From Gemmatimonas sp. (lineage in GTDB: Bacteria; Gemmatimonadota; Gemmatimonadetes; Gemmatimonadales; Gemmatimonadaceae): 64,000 bases of DNA. The DNA lies in the NCBI RefSeq assembly GCF_021298855.1, contig NZ_JAJTHI010000002.1, forward strand, positions 1 through 64,000, read 5' to 3'. The notes beneath the pieces were generated by a model that saw only the letters and a list, made by a program, of their open reading frames with translations, was not told where the DNA came from and did no database searches. The position numbers were made by a program, and so were the translations under genes. Shown here one piece after another: positions 44,988 to 53,111 of the stretch. Positions within the stretch are counted from its first letter, which is position 1. Each line of letters starts with the position of its first letter.

Positions 44988-45021
44988 ACCGGCGTCCGGT
45001 ACACGGACGCCGGTTTCTTTT
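44988..45021 (+). terminator. Intrinsic terminator with T tract
   Basis: A perfect 11-bp stem (44988-44998 with 45004-45014), 5-nt loop, followed by TTCTTTT. The clearest Rho-independent terminator in the window; it ends the b562-like transcript. Confidence 0.85.
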
Positions 45022-45137
45022 GGGCGCATGCCAATTGCTTGCTGACGCCGACTGGCGGCTGCATTGTCGTGCGGGCGATCACCGTTTCCTGCTCCCCCTC
45101 CGCCCTCCTCCCTCCTCCCCCTCCGGAGACCCACCCC

Positions 45138-48107
45138 ATGCTTGGCGTCCTCGCGCGACGAGGGCTGCTGTTTGCGGCCCTCGCGCTCACTGCGGCTCCC
45201 CTCGCCGCGCAAACCCGCACGATCACCGGCAAGGTGCTCGAAGAAGGATCGCGCGCCCCGATTGCCGCGGCCCAGCTCCAGGTGCAAGGCACCAGTGTCG
45301 GCACACTCACCCGCGACGACGGTGCCTTTTCCATTGTGGGGGCGCCGGCGCGGGAGGTCATACTCGTGGTGCGCCGGATTGGCTATCCGCTCACGCGCAT
45401 CACCGTGGCCGCCACGAGCGGCCCGCTCGAGATCGTGCTCAAGCGTGACGTGCTCAACCTCGATCAGGTGGTGGTCACCGGTCAGGCCAGCGGTATCTCC
45501 CGCCGCAACCTGGCCAACGACGTAGCCAGTGTGAGTGGGGCCGACATGAACAAGGTGTCGGCGCAGTCCATCGAAAACGCCATGCAGGGCAAGATCGCCG
45601 GCGCGCAGATCTCGCAGTCCACGGGCGCACCCGGTGGCGGCAATCGCATTCGCATTCGCGGCATCTCGTCCATTCTCGGTTCGGCGCAGCCGCTCTACGT
45701 CATTGATGGCGTGATCGTGACCGACGTGGCCATCGGCTCGGGCACCAACAAGGTCACCCGTGCGGCCGGCACGGCCATTTCGGTGGGCAATCAGGAAGCG
45801 CCGGTCAATCGCATTGCCGACCTCAATCCCAACGACATCGAGAACGTCGATGTGCTGAAGGGATCGGCCGCGGCGGCCATCTACGGTTCGAAGGCGTCGG
45901 GTGGCGTCATCATCATCACCACCAAGCGGGGGCAGGCGGGCAAGCCGCGCTTCGCGCTGCGCACGGGCATGGGCACCGCCGAGCTGGCGTACCGCAACGG
46001 GTCGCGCCGCTTCCAGACGCTCGATGACGCGGTGCGCGTGTTCGGCCCCGGCATCACGCCCTTCTTCGACCCCAACCAGTACCTCGACTACGAGACGCTG
46101 GCCTACGGCAACCGCCCGGTGAACTCCGACCTGTCGCTGAGCGTGAGCGGCGGCACCGATGCCACGCGCTACTTCGTGTCGGCGAGCCGCCGCAACGAAG
46201 AGGGGATCGTGGACAACACCTTCGCGCGCAAGACCAACGTGCGCGTGAATCTCGACCAGCGCATCTCCTCGCGCCTCAACCTGCAGGTGGGCAACGAGAT
46301 CCTCAACAACGCCAGCGATCGCGGCCTGTTCGGCAACGACAACGCGGGCAACTCGATTGCGTACACGCTCACCAAGATCCCCGGCTTCCTCGACCTGCGC
46401 CGCCGTCCTGACGGCACGTGGCCGGTGAACCAGTTCTACCCGTCCAACCCGCTGCAGACCATCGACCAGTTCCAGAACGACGAGAACGTGTGGCGCAACA
46501 TCACCACCGGGCGTCTCACGGCCGACCTGCTCACCGGCGATACGCACACCCTGCAGTTCATCGCCTTCGGCGGTGTGGACCTGCTCAACCAGACCAACCT
46601 GGTGTATTCGCCGCCCACGCTGCAGTTCGAGCCGGTGGACGGCCTCCCCGGCACGAGCGGCAACTCCAAGACCACCAACCTGCAGCGCAACCTCAACCTG
46701 AACGCGGTGCACGGCTGGCAGCCGACCAGCTCCATCAAGGTCACCTCGCAGGTGGGTACGCAGTACGAAGAGCGCGACTTCAACCAGACGCGCGCCTCGG
46801 CGCAGAACCTGCTGGGCGGCCTCGAGGTGGTGACCTCGGGCACGGTGCGCGACATCGACGAATCGCGCCTGCGCGTGCAGGACTTCGGCGTGTTCGTGCA
46901 GAGCGAAGCGCTGTGGAACGAGAAGCTGCTGCTCACGGTGGGTGCGCGCGCCGACCGCAGCAGCAACAACGGCGACCCGGCGAAGTTCTTCCTCTTCCCC
47001 AAGGCTGCCAGCTCGTACCGTTTCCAGAACGTCCTCGACGGCTGGATCGACGAGGCCAAGTTGCGCGTGGCGTACGGTGAAACGGGCAACCAGCCGCTGT
47101 ACGGCCAGAAGTTCACCAATCTCGACCTGTCGAGTGTGGGTGGCCTGGGCGCCTTCCGTGTAGGTTCGGTGCGCGCCGCATCGGACCTGCGCCCCGAGCG
47201 GCAGCGCGAGTTCGAGGCCGGTGTGGACCTCAACCTGCTGCGCAACCGCGCGACCATGTCGGTCACAGGGTTCCGCCGCAACATCTCCGACCTGCTCATC
47301 ACGCGCACGCTGGCGCCCACCACGGGCTTCAGCAGCGAAACGTCGAATGGCGCCGAGATGCAGGTGACGGGCGCGGAAGTGTCCATCAACGCGTTCCCGG
47401 TGCAGACCACCAACGTGACCTGGACGACGCGCCTCAACTGGGGCACGAACCGCTCCAAGGTGACGCGCCTGCCGGTGCCCACCTTCCTGCTGGGGGCGCC
47501 GCAGGTGGGCGCGGTGCGCATCGAACAAGGCAAGTCGGCCACGCAGCTCATCGGCAACGACACCCTGCCGCAGCCTGGTGGCCGCGTGGTGGTGCCGGTG
47601 GTCATGGGCGACGGCAACCCGCTGTGGACGGCCGGCCTGAGCAACGAGGTGCGGTACAAGCGCTTCTCGCTGTACGCCCTCGTGGACCAGCAGAAGGGGG
47701 GCATGCTGGCCAACGGGACGTGGCGTCACTACGACCTGGGGCAGAACTCGCGCGACTACGACGAGCTCGATGAGTTCGGCCGGAAGAAGGGCGACGTGCG
47801 CCGCACCAGCTACCTGCAGGTCACGCGCATCTTCTACCAGAACACGTCGTTCATCAAGCTGCGCGAAGTGACGTTCACGTGGGACATGCCGCAGGCGTGG
47901 ACGCAGTCGGTATGGAAGGGGGCGAGCAATGCCCGGCTGTCGCTGAGCGGCCGCAACCTGATCTGGTGGACCAAGTTCCGCGGTGGGGACCCGGAGGCGC
48001 AGAACTTCGGCGGTGGCGGTGCCCCCGACGCCGTTCAGCGCAATCGCGAACTGGCCGCCTATCCCGCCAGCCGCAACTTCTGGCTCAACTTCAGCGTGGA
48101 CTTCTGA
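45138..48107 (+). CDS. SusC/RagA-family TonB-linked outer-membrane protein
   Basis: A 989-residue protein: signal (to about 27), CarboxypepD-like domain (about 30-105, GRVL-type strand ITGKVLEEGSRAPIAAAQ), plug (about 115-245, with the SusC signatures IENAMQGKIAGAQI, RIRGISSI and LYVIDGV), and a barrel ending in NFSVDF. SusC proteins pair with SusD lipoproteins to import glycans or peptides. It begins at ATG 45138, preceded by GGAG. The pair is not accompanied by glycoside hydrolases, so the substrate is unknown. SusC/D are a hallmark of Bacteroidota but also occur in Gemmatimonadota. Confidence 0.92.
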   Translation: MLGVLARRGLLFAALALTAAPLAAQTRTITGKVLEEGSRAPIAAAQLQVQGTSVGTLTRDDGAFSIVGAPAREVILVVRRIGYPLTRITVAATSGPLEIVLKRDVLNLDQVVVTGQASGISRRNLANDVASVSGADMNKVSAQSIENAMQGKIAGAQISQSTGAPGGGNRIRIRGISSILGSAQPLYVIDGVIVTDVAIGSGTNKVTRAAGTAISVGNQEAPVNRIADLNPNDIENVDVLKGSAAAAIYGSKASGGVIIITTKRGQAGKPRFALRTGMGTAELAYRNGSRRFQTLDDAVRVFGPGITPFFDPNQYLDYETLAYGNRPVNSDLSLSVSGGTDATRYFVSASRRNEEGIVDNTFARKTNVRVNLDQRISSRLNLQVGNEILNNASDRGLFGNDNAGNSIAYTLTKIPGFLDLRRRPDGTWPVNQFYPSNPLQTIDQFQNDENVWRNITTGRLTADLLTGDTHTLQFIAFGGVDLLNQTNLVYSPPTLQFEPVDGLPGTSGNSKTTNLQRNLNLNAVHGWQPTSSIKVTSQVGTQYEERDFNQTRASAQNLLGGLEVVTSGTVRDIDESRLRVQDFGVFVQSEALWNEKLLLTVGARADRSSNNGDPAKFFLFPKAASSYRFQNVLDGWIDEAKLRVAYGETGNQPLYGQKFTNLDLSSVGGLGAFRVGSVRAASDLRPERQREFEAGVDLNLLRNRATMSVTGFRRNISDLLITRTLAPTTGFSSETSNGAEMQVTGAEVSINAFPVQTTNVTWTTRLNWGTNRSKVTRLPVPTFLLGAPQVGAVRIEQGKSATQLIGNDTLPQPGGRVVVPVVMGDGNPLWTAGLSNEVRYKRFSLYALVDQQKGGMLANGTWRHYDLGQNSRDYDELDEFGRKKGDVRRTSYLQVTRIFYQNTSFIKLREVTFTWDMPQAWTQSVWKGASNARLSLSGRNLIWWTKFRGGDPEAQNFGGGGAPDAVQRNRELAAYPASRNFWLNFSVDF

Positions 48108-48109
48108 CC

Positions 48110-49498
48110 ATGACCGCGAATCGCAAGTCCTGGAGTCGCGCGTTCGCACTCCTGGCCGGCTGCGCCACCGCTGTGGCCTGCAACGCCGCCGACATCGGCA
48201 ACTTCAACAGTCCCAACACCTCCCAGCTCGAGGACAACCCCAACGCGTCCACGGTCAACACCACCGTGGCGGGGGTGCTCGCGGGCGCCCGTGGCGGCGC
48301 CGGCGCCTGGGCCAGCACGCTCGGCATCTTCGGCCGCGAAATCATGAACCTCGACGGCGCCGAGCCGCGCAACGTGCTGGCGCTGCTCATCGGCCCGCTC
48401 GAGCCGGGTGGCTTCGGCGTGGATGTGGGGTGGACCAACAGCTACCGCAACCTGCGTACGGCCTACACGATCCTGGACGTGATCGACCGGGTGCCCGACT
48501 ACACGCCGGCGCAGCGCAGTGCCGTGAAGGGATTCGTGAAGACGTTCATTGCCAACGAATACCTGAACCAGCTGCGTGTGCGTGACACCTTCGGCATTGT
48601 CTTCGAGGTGCCCAAGAACCCCACCGAGCAGGGGGCGTTCGTGACCCGCGAGGAAGGGTACACACGCACGGCGGCGCTCTTCGACGAGGCGCGCACCGAT
48701 CTCGCGGCCGGTGGCACGGCGTTCCCGTTCACGCTCACCACGGGCTTTGCCGGCTTCAACACCCCGGCCACCTTCGTGCGCTTCAATCGGGCCCTCAAGG
48801 CGCGGCTCGAGCTGTACCGCGGACGCTGGAGCGATGTGCTCACGGCACTCAACGAGTCGTTCCTCAGCACGGCGTCGGGCACGGCGGCCTCGCTCAACAC
48901 CGGGGTGTACCACGTGTACAGCACGGCGTCGGGTGATGCGGTGAACCCGCTCTTCGATCCGGCTCCGCGCGCCATCGTGGCGGTGCCCGAGTTCCTCACC
49001 GAGGCGCGCAACCGTCCCGACGGGTCGCGCGACCTGCGGGCGTCGGGCAAGGCGGTGGTGGGCACGGTCCTCCTGGCCACGCAGGGAATCAGCTCCAACG
49101 TGCGGCCCACGGTGTACTCCACCAACGTCACGCCGGTGCCCATCATCCGCAACGAGGAGCTCATCCTCATGCGCGCCGAGGCCAACATCGGGCTGGGCAA
49201 CCGCAGTGCGGCCATTGCCGATCTCAACTTCGTGCGCACCAATTCCGGCGGGCTCGCGCCGCTGGCGGCCGACTTTGGTGGAGATCTCATCACCGAACTG
49301 CTCTACGATCGCCGCTATTCGCTCTTCTTCGAATACGGCCATCGCTGGGTGGACTCCCGCCGCTACAACCGCCTTGGTGAACTGCGCAAGCAGCTGCCGT
49401 CGCACCGGGTCTTCCCGCTCGTGCCCATTCCCGTGGACGAGTGCAACCAGCGCACCGCGGCACTGCCCCGTGGCTGCGTGAACGTGCTGGGCAACTGA
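48110..49498 (+). CDS. SusD/RagB-like surface lipoprotein
   Basis: A 462-residue lipoprotein with lipobox at Cys24 (ATAVAC). Helical TPR-like substrate-binding architecture, conserved LNFVRTNSGGL and LLYDRRYSLFFEYGHRWVDSRRY near the C-terminus, as in SusD. It starts 2 bp after susC stops, so it is the surface lid for that barrel. The last residues include Cys pairs (ECNQRT, RGCVNV) that are unusual. The transcript ends at a long inverted-repeat hairpin. Confidence 0.88.
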   Translation: MTANRKSWSRAFALLAGCATAVACNAADIGNFNSPNTSQLEDNPNASTVNTTVAGVLAGARGGAGAWASTLGIFGREIMNLDGAEPRNVLALLIGPLEPGGFGVDVGWTNSYRNLRTAYTILDVIDRVPDYTPAQRSAVKGFVKTFIANEYLNQLRVRDTFGIVFEVPKNPTEQGAFVTREEGYTRTAALFDEARTDLAAGGTAFPFTLTTGFAGFNTPATFVRFNRALKARLELYRGRWSDVLTALNESFLSTASGTAASLNTGVYHVYSTASGDAVNPLFDPAPRAIVAVPEFLTEARNRPDGSRDLRASGKAVVGTVLLATQGISSNVRPTVYSTNVTPVPIIRNEELILMRAEANIGLGNRSAAIADLNFVRTNSGGLAPLAADFGGDLITELLYDRRYSLFFEYGHRWVDSRRYNRLGELRKQLPSHRVFPLVPIPVDECNQRTAALPRGCVNVLGN

Positions 49499-49533
49499 GC
49501 GGGCTGATGTCCCGGCGGTAGTCGGGGGAACAG

Positions 49534-49620
49534 CACCACGGAAAACACGGAATCTCACGGAAGGACACGGAGGAACAGCGGTTCCGTGTGCTTCCGTGAG
49601 ATTCCGTGTTTTCGGTGGTG
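49534..49620. repeat. Long near-perfect inverted repeat between convergent genes
   Basis: Left arm (49534-49576) consists of CACGGAA-type units and is mirrored by the right arm (49581-49620), about 40 nt each with only a few mismatches or bumps. They can form a single long hairpin with a short loop. It lies between susD (+) and the LVIVD gene (-) and could end both transcripts; unit length is about 9-10 bp. Confidence 0.8.
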
Positions 49621-49654
49621 CCGCTTCGCTCTATCGAGTGGAGAGGTTGTACCC

Positions 49655-51424
49655 TTACTGCGCCAGCTGCTTCACCACGTCACTGAGGGCACGCACGCGC
49701 GCGGCCTCGGCGCTGCCAGCGGCGTCACGATCGAGCTGCGAGGCCAGTGCCGTCAGGGCGCTGGTGCGTGCGCTCCCCTTGGCCTTTTCGGCGCTGGCGA
49801 GCTGTGTGACCACGCCATCGAGCCACGCCTTGGGCACGGCGCTGTTGCGCGCCAGCTGGTCGGTGTAGGCGCGCGCCACCACGAAGGCGGCGGGCCACAC
49901 GAGCTTGGGCTGCTCCTGCGGATTGAAGTAGGCGAACTTCACCAGCTTGGCGGCATCGAGTTCGTTCTGCGACAGGAATTCGCTGGGGGTGAGCTCCAGC
50001 ACGTCGAGGCCGCGCGCAATCTCGGAGCCGTAGATGTAGCCGTTGTACCAGTAGGCCGACCAGTGGCCGGCGCTCGTGAGGCGCGTGGCGTCAACGGGGC
50101 CGCGATCGAAGTAGGCGATTTCGAACGCCTTGTCGGGGTTGGTCCAGTCGAAAACGTTGATGCCGCCCTGATACCACGACTGCACCATGATCTCCCGTCC
50201 CGGCACCGGAATGAGCGAGCCGTTGTGCGCGACGCAATTCTCCTGGCTGGTCTGCGCAGCGGGCAGCTTGAAGTAGCTGCGGAAGTCGAGCGAATCGCCT
50301 TTGCGCACGAAGATGGCGTCGGCGCCCCACTCCACCTTGTCGGTGGCCCGGCAGCGCGGCGAGCTGCCGCCGCCCCACTCGTCGGAGAAGAGCACCTTGC
50401 TGCCGTCGTTGCTGAAGGTGGCCGAGTGCCACGCCGACATGTTGGTGTCGGCGGCCGCGTAGAGACGCTTGGGGTTCTTGATGTCCTTGATGTCGAGCAG
50501 AATGCCGTAGCCGCTGCACGCACCACCGGCGAGACCGAGCGCCGGATACGTGGTGATGTCATGGCACTGCGTGGGGCCGCGCCCCGCCACCGACGGACGC
50601 ATGGGGGCGCCTTCGGGGCGCTCGCGACGGTCCCCCGGCGCATCGCCATGGCGCTTGGCTTCGCCCAGCCCTTCGAAGATGCGCGGGGAGCTCACGATGG
50701 CGGCCGCCTGCGGGTTCTTCACCGGCACCTTGATGACTTCGATGCGGAAGAGAGCGGTGTTGGGATCGGCGTCGGGGGCGCCGGCCGAACAGCCTTCGAG
50801 CTCCTGGTTGGAGCGCACGCCCGCCGATCCGGAGACGTAGATGTAGACGTTCTCCGGATCGTTGGGATCGGTGACCAGCGTATTGGTGTGCGAACCGCGG
50901 CAGGTTTGCACCACCTTGATCGACTTGGGCTTTTCGATGTTGCTGATGTCGAAAATGCGGATGCCGCGCGCGCGGTCCTTGCTCACCTCGGCTTCCACGC
51001 CCTCGAGGCCGCAGTCCACGCGCCCCGCCACGGCTTCAGCCGAGACGAAGAGCAGGTTACCGTACACGGTGACGTCGCTCTGCGAGCCCGGGCACACCAC
51101 GGCGGCGCGCAGCTTCGGCTTGCGCGGATCGGCGATGTCCCACACCTGCCAGCCGCTGTAGTTGCCCTGGAAGACGCGCGTCCCGCTGAAGGCGAGGTCG
51201 GAGTTCTTGAGGCGCGCGTCGGGCGCGTTCTTGCTGAGGAATGCGTCGGACGGCGGCGTGGCCGAAACGAGCTTCATGTTCCACGTGGCCTCCCCGGCGT
51301 CGAACCAGCCGGCCCTGAGACCGACGCGTGTGTCGGGAACGGGCTGGGCGTGCGCCACGGCGGCGGAGAGGCCAAGCAGGGCGAGGGCGCCGCGGGCCGG
51401 GAGCGAGGGCGACAGGATGCGCAT
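49655..51424 (-). CDS. LVIVD-repeat beta-propeller protein
   Basis: A 589-residue exported protein (signal ends AVAHAQ near 27). It consists of repeated short segments of the LVIVD type (VWDIADPRKPKL, IFDISNIEKPKSI, LLDIKDIKNPKRL, VFDWTNPDKAFEI), predicted to form a beta-propeller. Cysteines are scattered (CPGS, CGLEG, CRGSHTN). The function of such proteins is unknown; many sit near copper or choice-protein genes. It is encoded 26 bp downstream of the DUF305 lipoprotein and probably shares its transcript. Confidence 0.75.
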   Translation of the reverse strand: MRILSPSLPARGALALLGLSAAVAHAQPVPDTRVGLRAGWFDAGEATWNMKLVSATPPSDAFLSKNAPDARLKNSDLAFSGTRVFQGNYSGWQVWDIADPRKPKLRAAVVCPGSQSDVTVYGNLLFVSAEAVAGRVDCGLEGVEAEVSKDRARGIRIFDISNIEKPKSIKVVQTCRGSHTNTLVTDPNDPENVYIYVSGSAGVRSNQELEGCSAGAPDADPNTALFRIEVIKVPVKNPQAAAIVSSPRIFEGLGEAKRHGDAPGDRRERPEGAPMRPSVAGRGPTQCHDITTYPALGLAGGACSGYGILLDIKDIKNPKRLYAAADTNMSAWHSATFSNDGSKVLFSDEWGGGSSPRCRATDKVEWGADAIFVRKGDSLDFRSYFKLPAAQTSQENCVAHNGSLIPVPGREIMVQSWYQGGINVFDWTNPDKAFEIAYFDRGPVDATRLTSAGHWSAYWYNGYIYGSEIARGLDVLELTPSEFLSQNELDAAKLVKFAYFNPQEQPKLVWPAAFVVARAYTDQLARNSAVPKAWLDGVVTQLASAEKAKGSARTSALTALASQLDRDAAGSAEAARVRALSDVVKQLAQ

Positions 51425-51450
51425 GGGAGCGTGGTGGGGGAGAGGGAGAT

Positions 51451-52122
51451 TCAGGGGCGGGAACGCTTGCGCAGCATGAGCTCCATGCGATCGATCTCGG
51501 TGCTTTGGTCGGCCACCACGTCGCTCACGAACTTGAACACGTCATCATCGTGGGCGGCGTTCTTCGTGGCCATGAGCTCATCCACCATGGTGATGGCGCC
51601 GCGGTGATGCTGGATCATGTACGTGAGGAAGTACCAGTCGAAGGCGGGGCCCTTGGCGCTGCGCAGCGTGTCGAGCTGCGCGGCGGAAAGCATGCCGGGC
51701 ATCGCGGGGCTGCCGGCGCTGCCACTCATGCCGGCATGACCGGCATGCTGCAGGTGCGCGGCGTGATCGTCGGTGGCGGCCGGTACGGTCTGCTTCCGGG
51801 TGCGCAGCCAATCCTGCATGAACGCGATCTCGTCGGTCTGCGCAACGGCGATGCGACCGGCGAGCACCTTCACTTCACCACTGGCGCCGTTCGGTTCGGC
51901 CATGGCTGACATGACGACCGCCTGGGCGTGGTGGCCGATCATGCCCTGCATGAAGGCCACATCGGCGGCGGTGTAGGGCGGAATGCCCCCGTCGCGATCG
52001 ACGAGTTGCGCGGGGGTGAGCGGGCGCGTGGCCTTGCCTGCGGGGGCACAGGCGCTGACGGCGCAGAGGCTCGTGGTGGCCAGCGCAGCGCTGGCGAGCA
52101 GACGCAGGGAGAACGGAGTCAC
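51451..52122 (-). CDS. DUF305 lipoprotein
   Basis: A 223-residue lipoprotein (lipobox AVSAC). The DUF305 domain carries two double-His motifs, MIGHHAQAVVMS and MIQHHRGAITM, in a ferritin-like four-helix bundle. A His/Met-rich insert (HAAHLQHAGHAGMSG) lies between them, suggesting metal binding, possibly copper. GTG 52122 is chosen because it starts the lipoprotein signal; ATG 52167 would add 15 residues. It precedes the LVIVD gene and follows prephenate dehydratase after 112 bp. Confidence 0.75.
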   Translation of the reverse strand: MTPFSLRLLASAALATTSLCAVSACAPAGKATRPLTPAQLVDRDGGIPPYTAADVAFMQGMIGHHAQAVVMSAMAEPNGASGEVKVLAGRIAVAQTDEIAFMQDWLRTRKQTVPAATDDHAAHLQHAGHAGMSGSAGSPAMPGMLSAAQLDTLRSAKGPAFDWYFLTYMIQHHRGAITMVDELMATKNAAHDDDVFKFVSDVVADQSTEIDRMELMLRKRSRP

Positions 52123-52234
52123 GGGAGCGCGGCGGTTCGGGGAAACGGTGCAGTGCCCCGAGAACATGCGTGCCGCGCGCGGGAAGCGCCAATGCGTGCG
52201 CGGCGGCGCGCCCGTCATTGTTCGTCGCCGTTCG

Positions 52235-52810
52235 TCAGTCGCGCTTGCTTACGACCACGAAGCGGGTCCAGTTGGCGGACACATCCTCAATGTGGCGCGC
52301 GATGATCTCGAGGCCATACCGTTCTGCCGCCATGGCGCTGGCCACGGCACCGCGGGTGCGCTCCCCGGCGGCAGCCACATCCCGCGCGGCGCCGGCGGTA
52401 TCGGCGTGCGGCGTGGATACGAGCCAGCTGTGCCGCGCGAAGAAAATGCGGCACTGCGCGAGCGCCACGGGGTGACTGTACACATCGCGCAGCTCGGCGA
52501 GCGTGGCGCCGCGCGGCGCCAGCAGGCAGAGGTGGACCGGTACGCGCGTTTCGGCGCGCACCTCCACCGCGTCGCCAACGGCTTCGAGCGCATCGAGCGC
52601 GACCTTCACGCGCCCTACGATCGCGTTCTCCACCGGCACGATGGCGTAGTGCACATCGCCGGCCAGCACGCGCGCCAGCGCCTCGGGGAAGGTGGCCGAG
52701 GGGATGGGCTCCACGCCGTTGGGCCATTGCTGGCGAAGGGCCATTTCGGAGAAGGCGCCGAACTCGCCCTGGAAGGCGACGCGGGGAACGGGCGTGGTGA
52801 ATTCGGTCAC
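52235..52810 (-). CDS. pheA: Prephenate dehydratase catalytic domain, no ACT domain
   Basis: A 191-residue prephenate dehydratase (prephenate to phenylpyruvate, last common step of phenylalanine synthesis). It runs from VAFQGEFGAFSEMAL to the conserved Asn-x-TRF motif (SANWTRFVVV near 182) and stops there. Family members normally have a further 80-100 residue ACT domain that binds phenylalanine; this one lacks it, so it should not be allosterically inhibited. The GTG start is used. Transcribed divergently from the DAHP synthase leader. Confidence 0.82.
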   Translation of the reverse strand: MTEFTTPVPRVAFQGEFGAFSEMALRQQWPNGVEPIPSATFPEALARVLAGDVHYAIVPVENAIVGRVKVALDALEAVGDAVEVRAETRVPVHLCLLAPRGATLAELRDVYSHPVALAQCRIFFARHSWLVSTPHADTAGAARDVAAAGERTRGAVASAMAAERYGLEIIARHIEDVSANWTRFVVVSKRD

Positions 52811-52876
52811 GGGGGTGGCGGGGATCAGGGAGCGGGTGGCAGGTGGCAGGGAGCAGCGGGTGACGCCGGATACATA
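52811..52876. repeat. Short-period repeat upstream of the aromatic promoter
   Basis: Purine-rich GGGAGCGGGTGGCAGGTGGCAGGGAGCAG-type units at 52826-52862, similar in style to other intergenic repeats. It separates the divergent prephenate dehydratase and DAHP synthase promoters. Confidence 0.4.
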
Positions 52877-52905
52877 TTGACACCGATACGTGCGAGCCGT
52901 AGTGT
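52877..52905 (+). promoter_or_regulatory. Sigma-70-like promoter of the aromatic leader
   Basis: TTGACA (52877-52882), 17-bp spacer, TAGTGT (52900-52905). The -10 box ends 7 nt before the leader ATG at 52913, so the leader would be translated from a leaderless transcript. Confidence 0.7.
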
Positions 52906-52912
52906 CTCTGGT

Positions 52913-52993
52913 ATGACGCGTCACTGCTACGCCTGCCGATTTTATTACGTGCCGACCCGCATGGGCCCCGGCATGTCTGGCGTGCGCAGCTAA
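52913..52993 (+). CDS. Aromatic attenuator leader peptide
   Basis: A 26-codon ORF beginning immediately after the promoter and encoding MTRHCYACRFYYVPTRMG... with Phe-Tyr-Tyr at codons 10-12 and another Tyr at codon 6. It stops 18 bp before a strong terminator hairpin that precedes the DAHP synthase gene. This is the organisation of an amino-acid-responsive leader: ribosome stalling at FYY when aromatic amino acids are scarce would alter folding of the downstream RNA. It is too short for standard gene callers. Expression is inferred, not shown. Confidence 0.65.
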   Translation: MTRHCYACRFYYVPTRMGPGMSGVRS

Positions 52994-53010
52994 GTCCTGA
53001 CGCTCCCGAC

Positions 53011-53052
53011 CGACCGAGAGGCCCGTGCACCCGCACGGGCCTCGGTCGTTTC
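53011..53052 (+). terminator. Attenuator hairpin upstream of DAHP synthase
   Basis: An 8-bp outer stem (53011-53018 with 53041-53048), a 2-nt bulge, an 8-bp inner stem GCCCGTGC/GCACGGGC and a 4-nt loop, followed by TTTCC. The 5' inner arm GCCCGTGC is also complementary to GCATGGGC at 52959-52966 inside the leader ORF, just after the FYY codons, giving a possible antiterminator. Confidence 0.7.
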
Positions 53053-53111
53053 CGGGCACGCGCGATTCGCGGGACCCTCGGTGGACCAACGCCACCATAT
53101 CAGAGGACCGC

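Noticed and set aside
43782-48149. A 1455-codon minus-strand ORF across the cytochrome and SusC region
   Set aside because: Arg/His/Val-rich with no domain; it is a frame shadow of SusC and of the Rieske gene.
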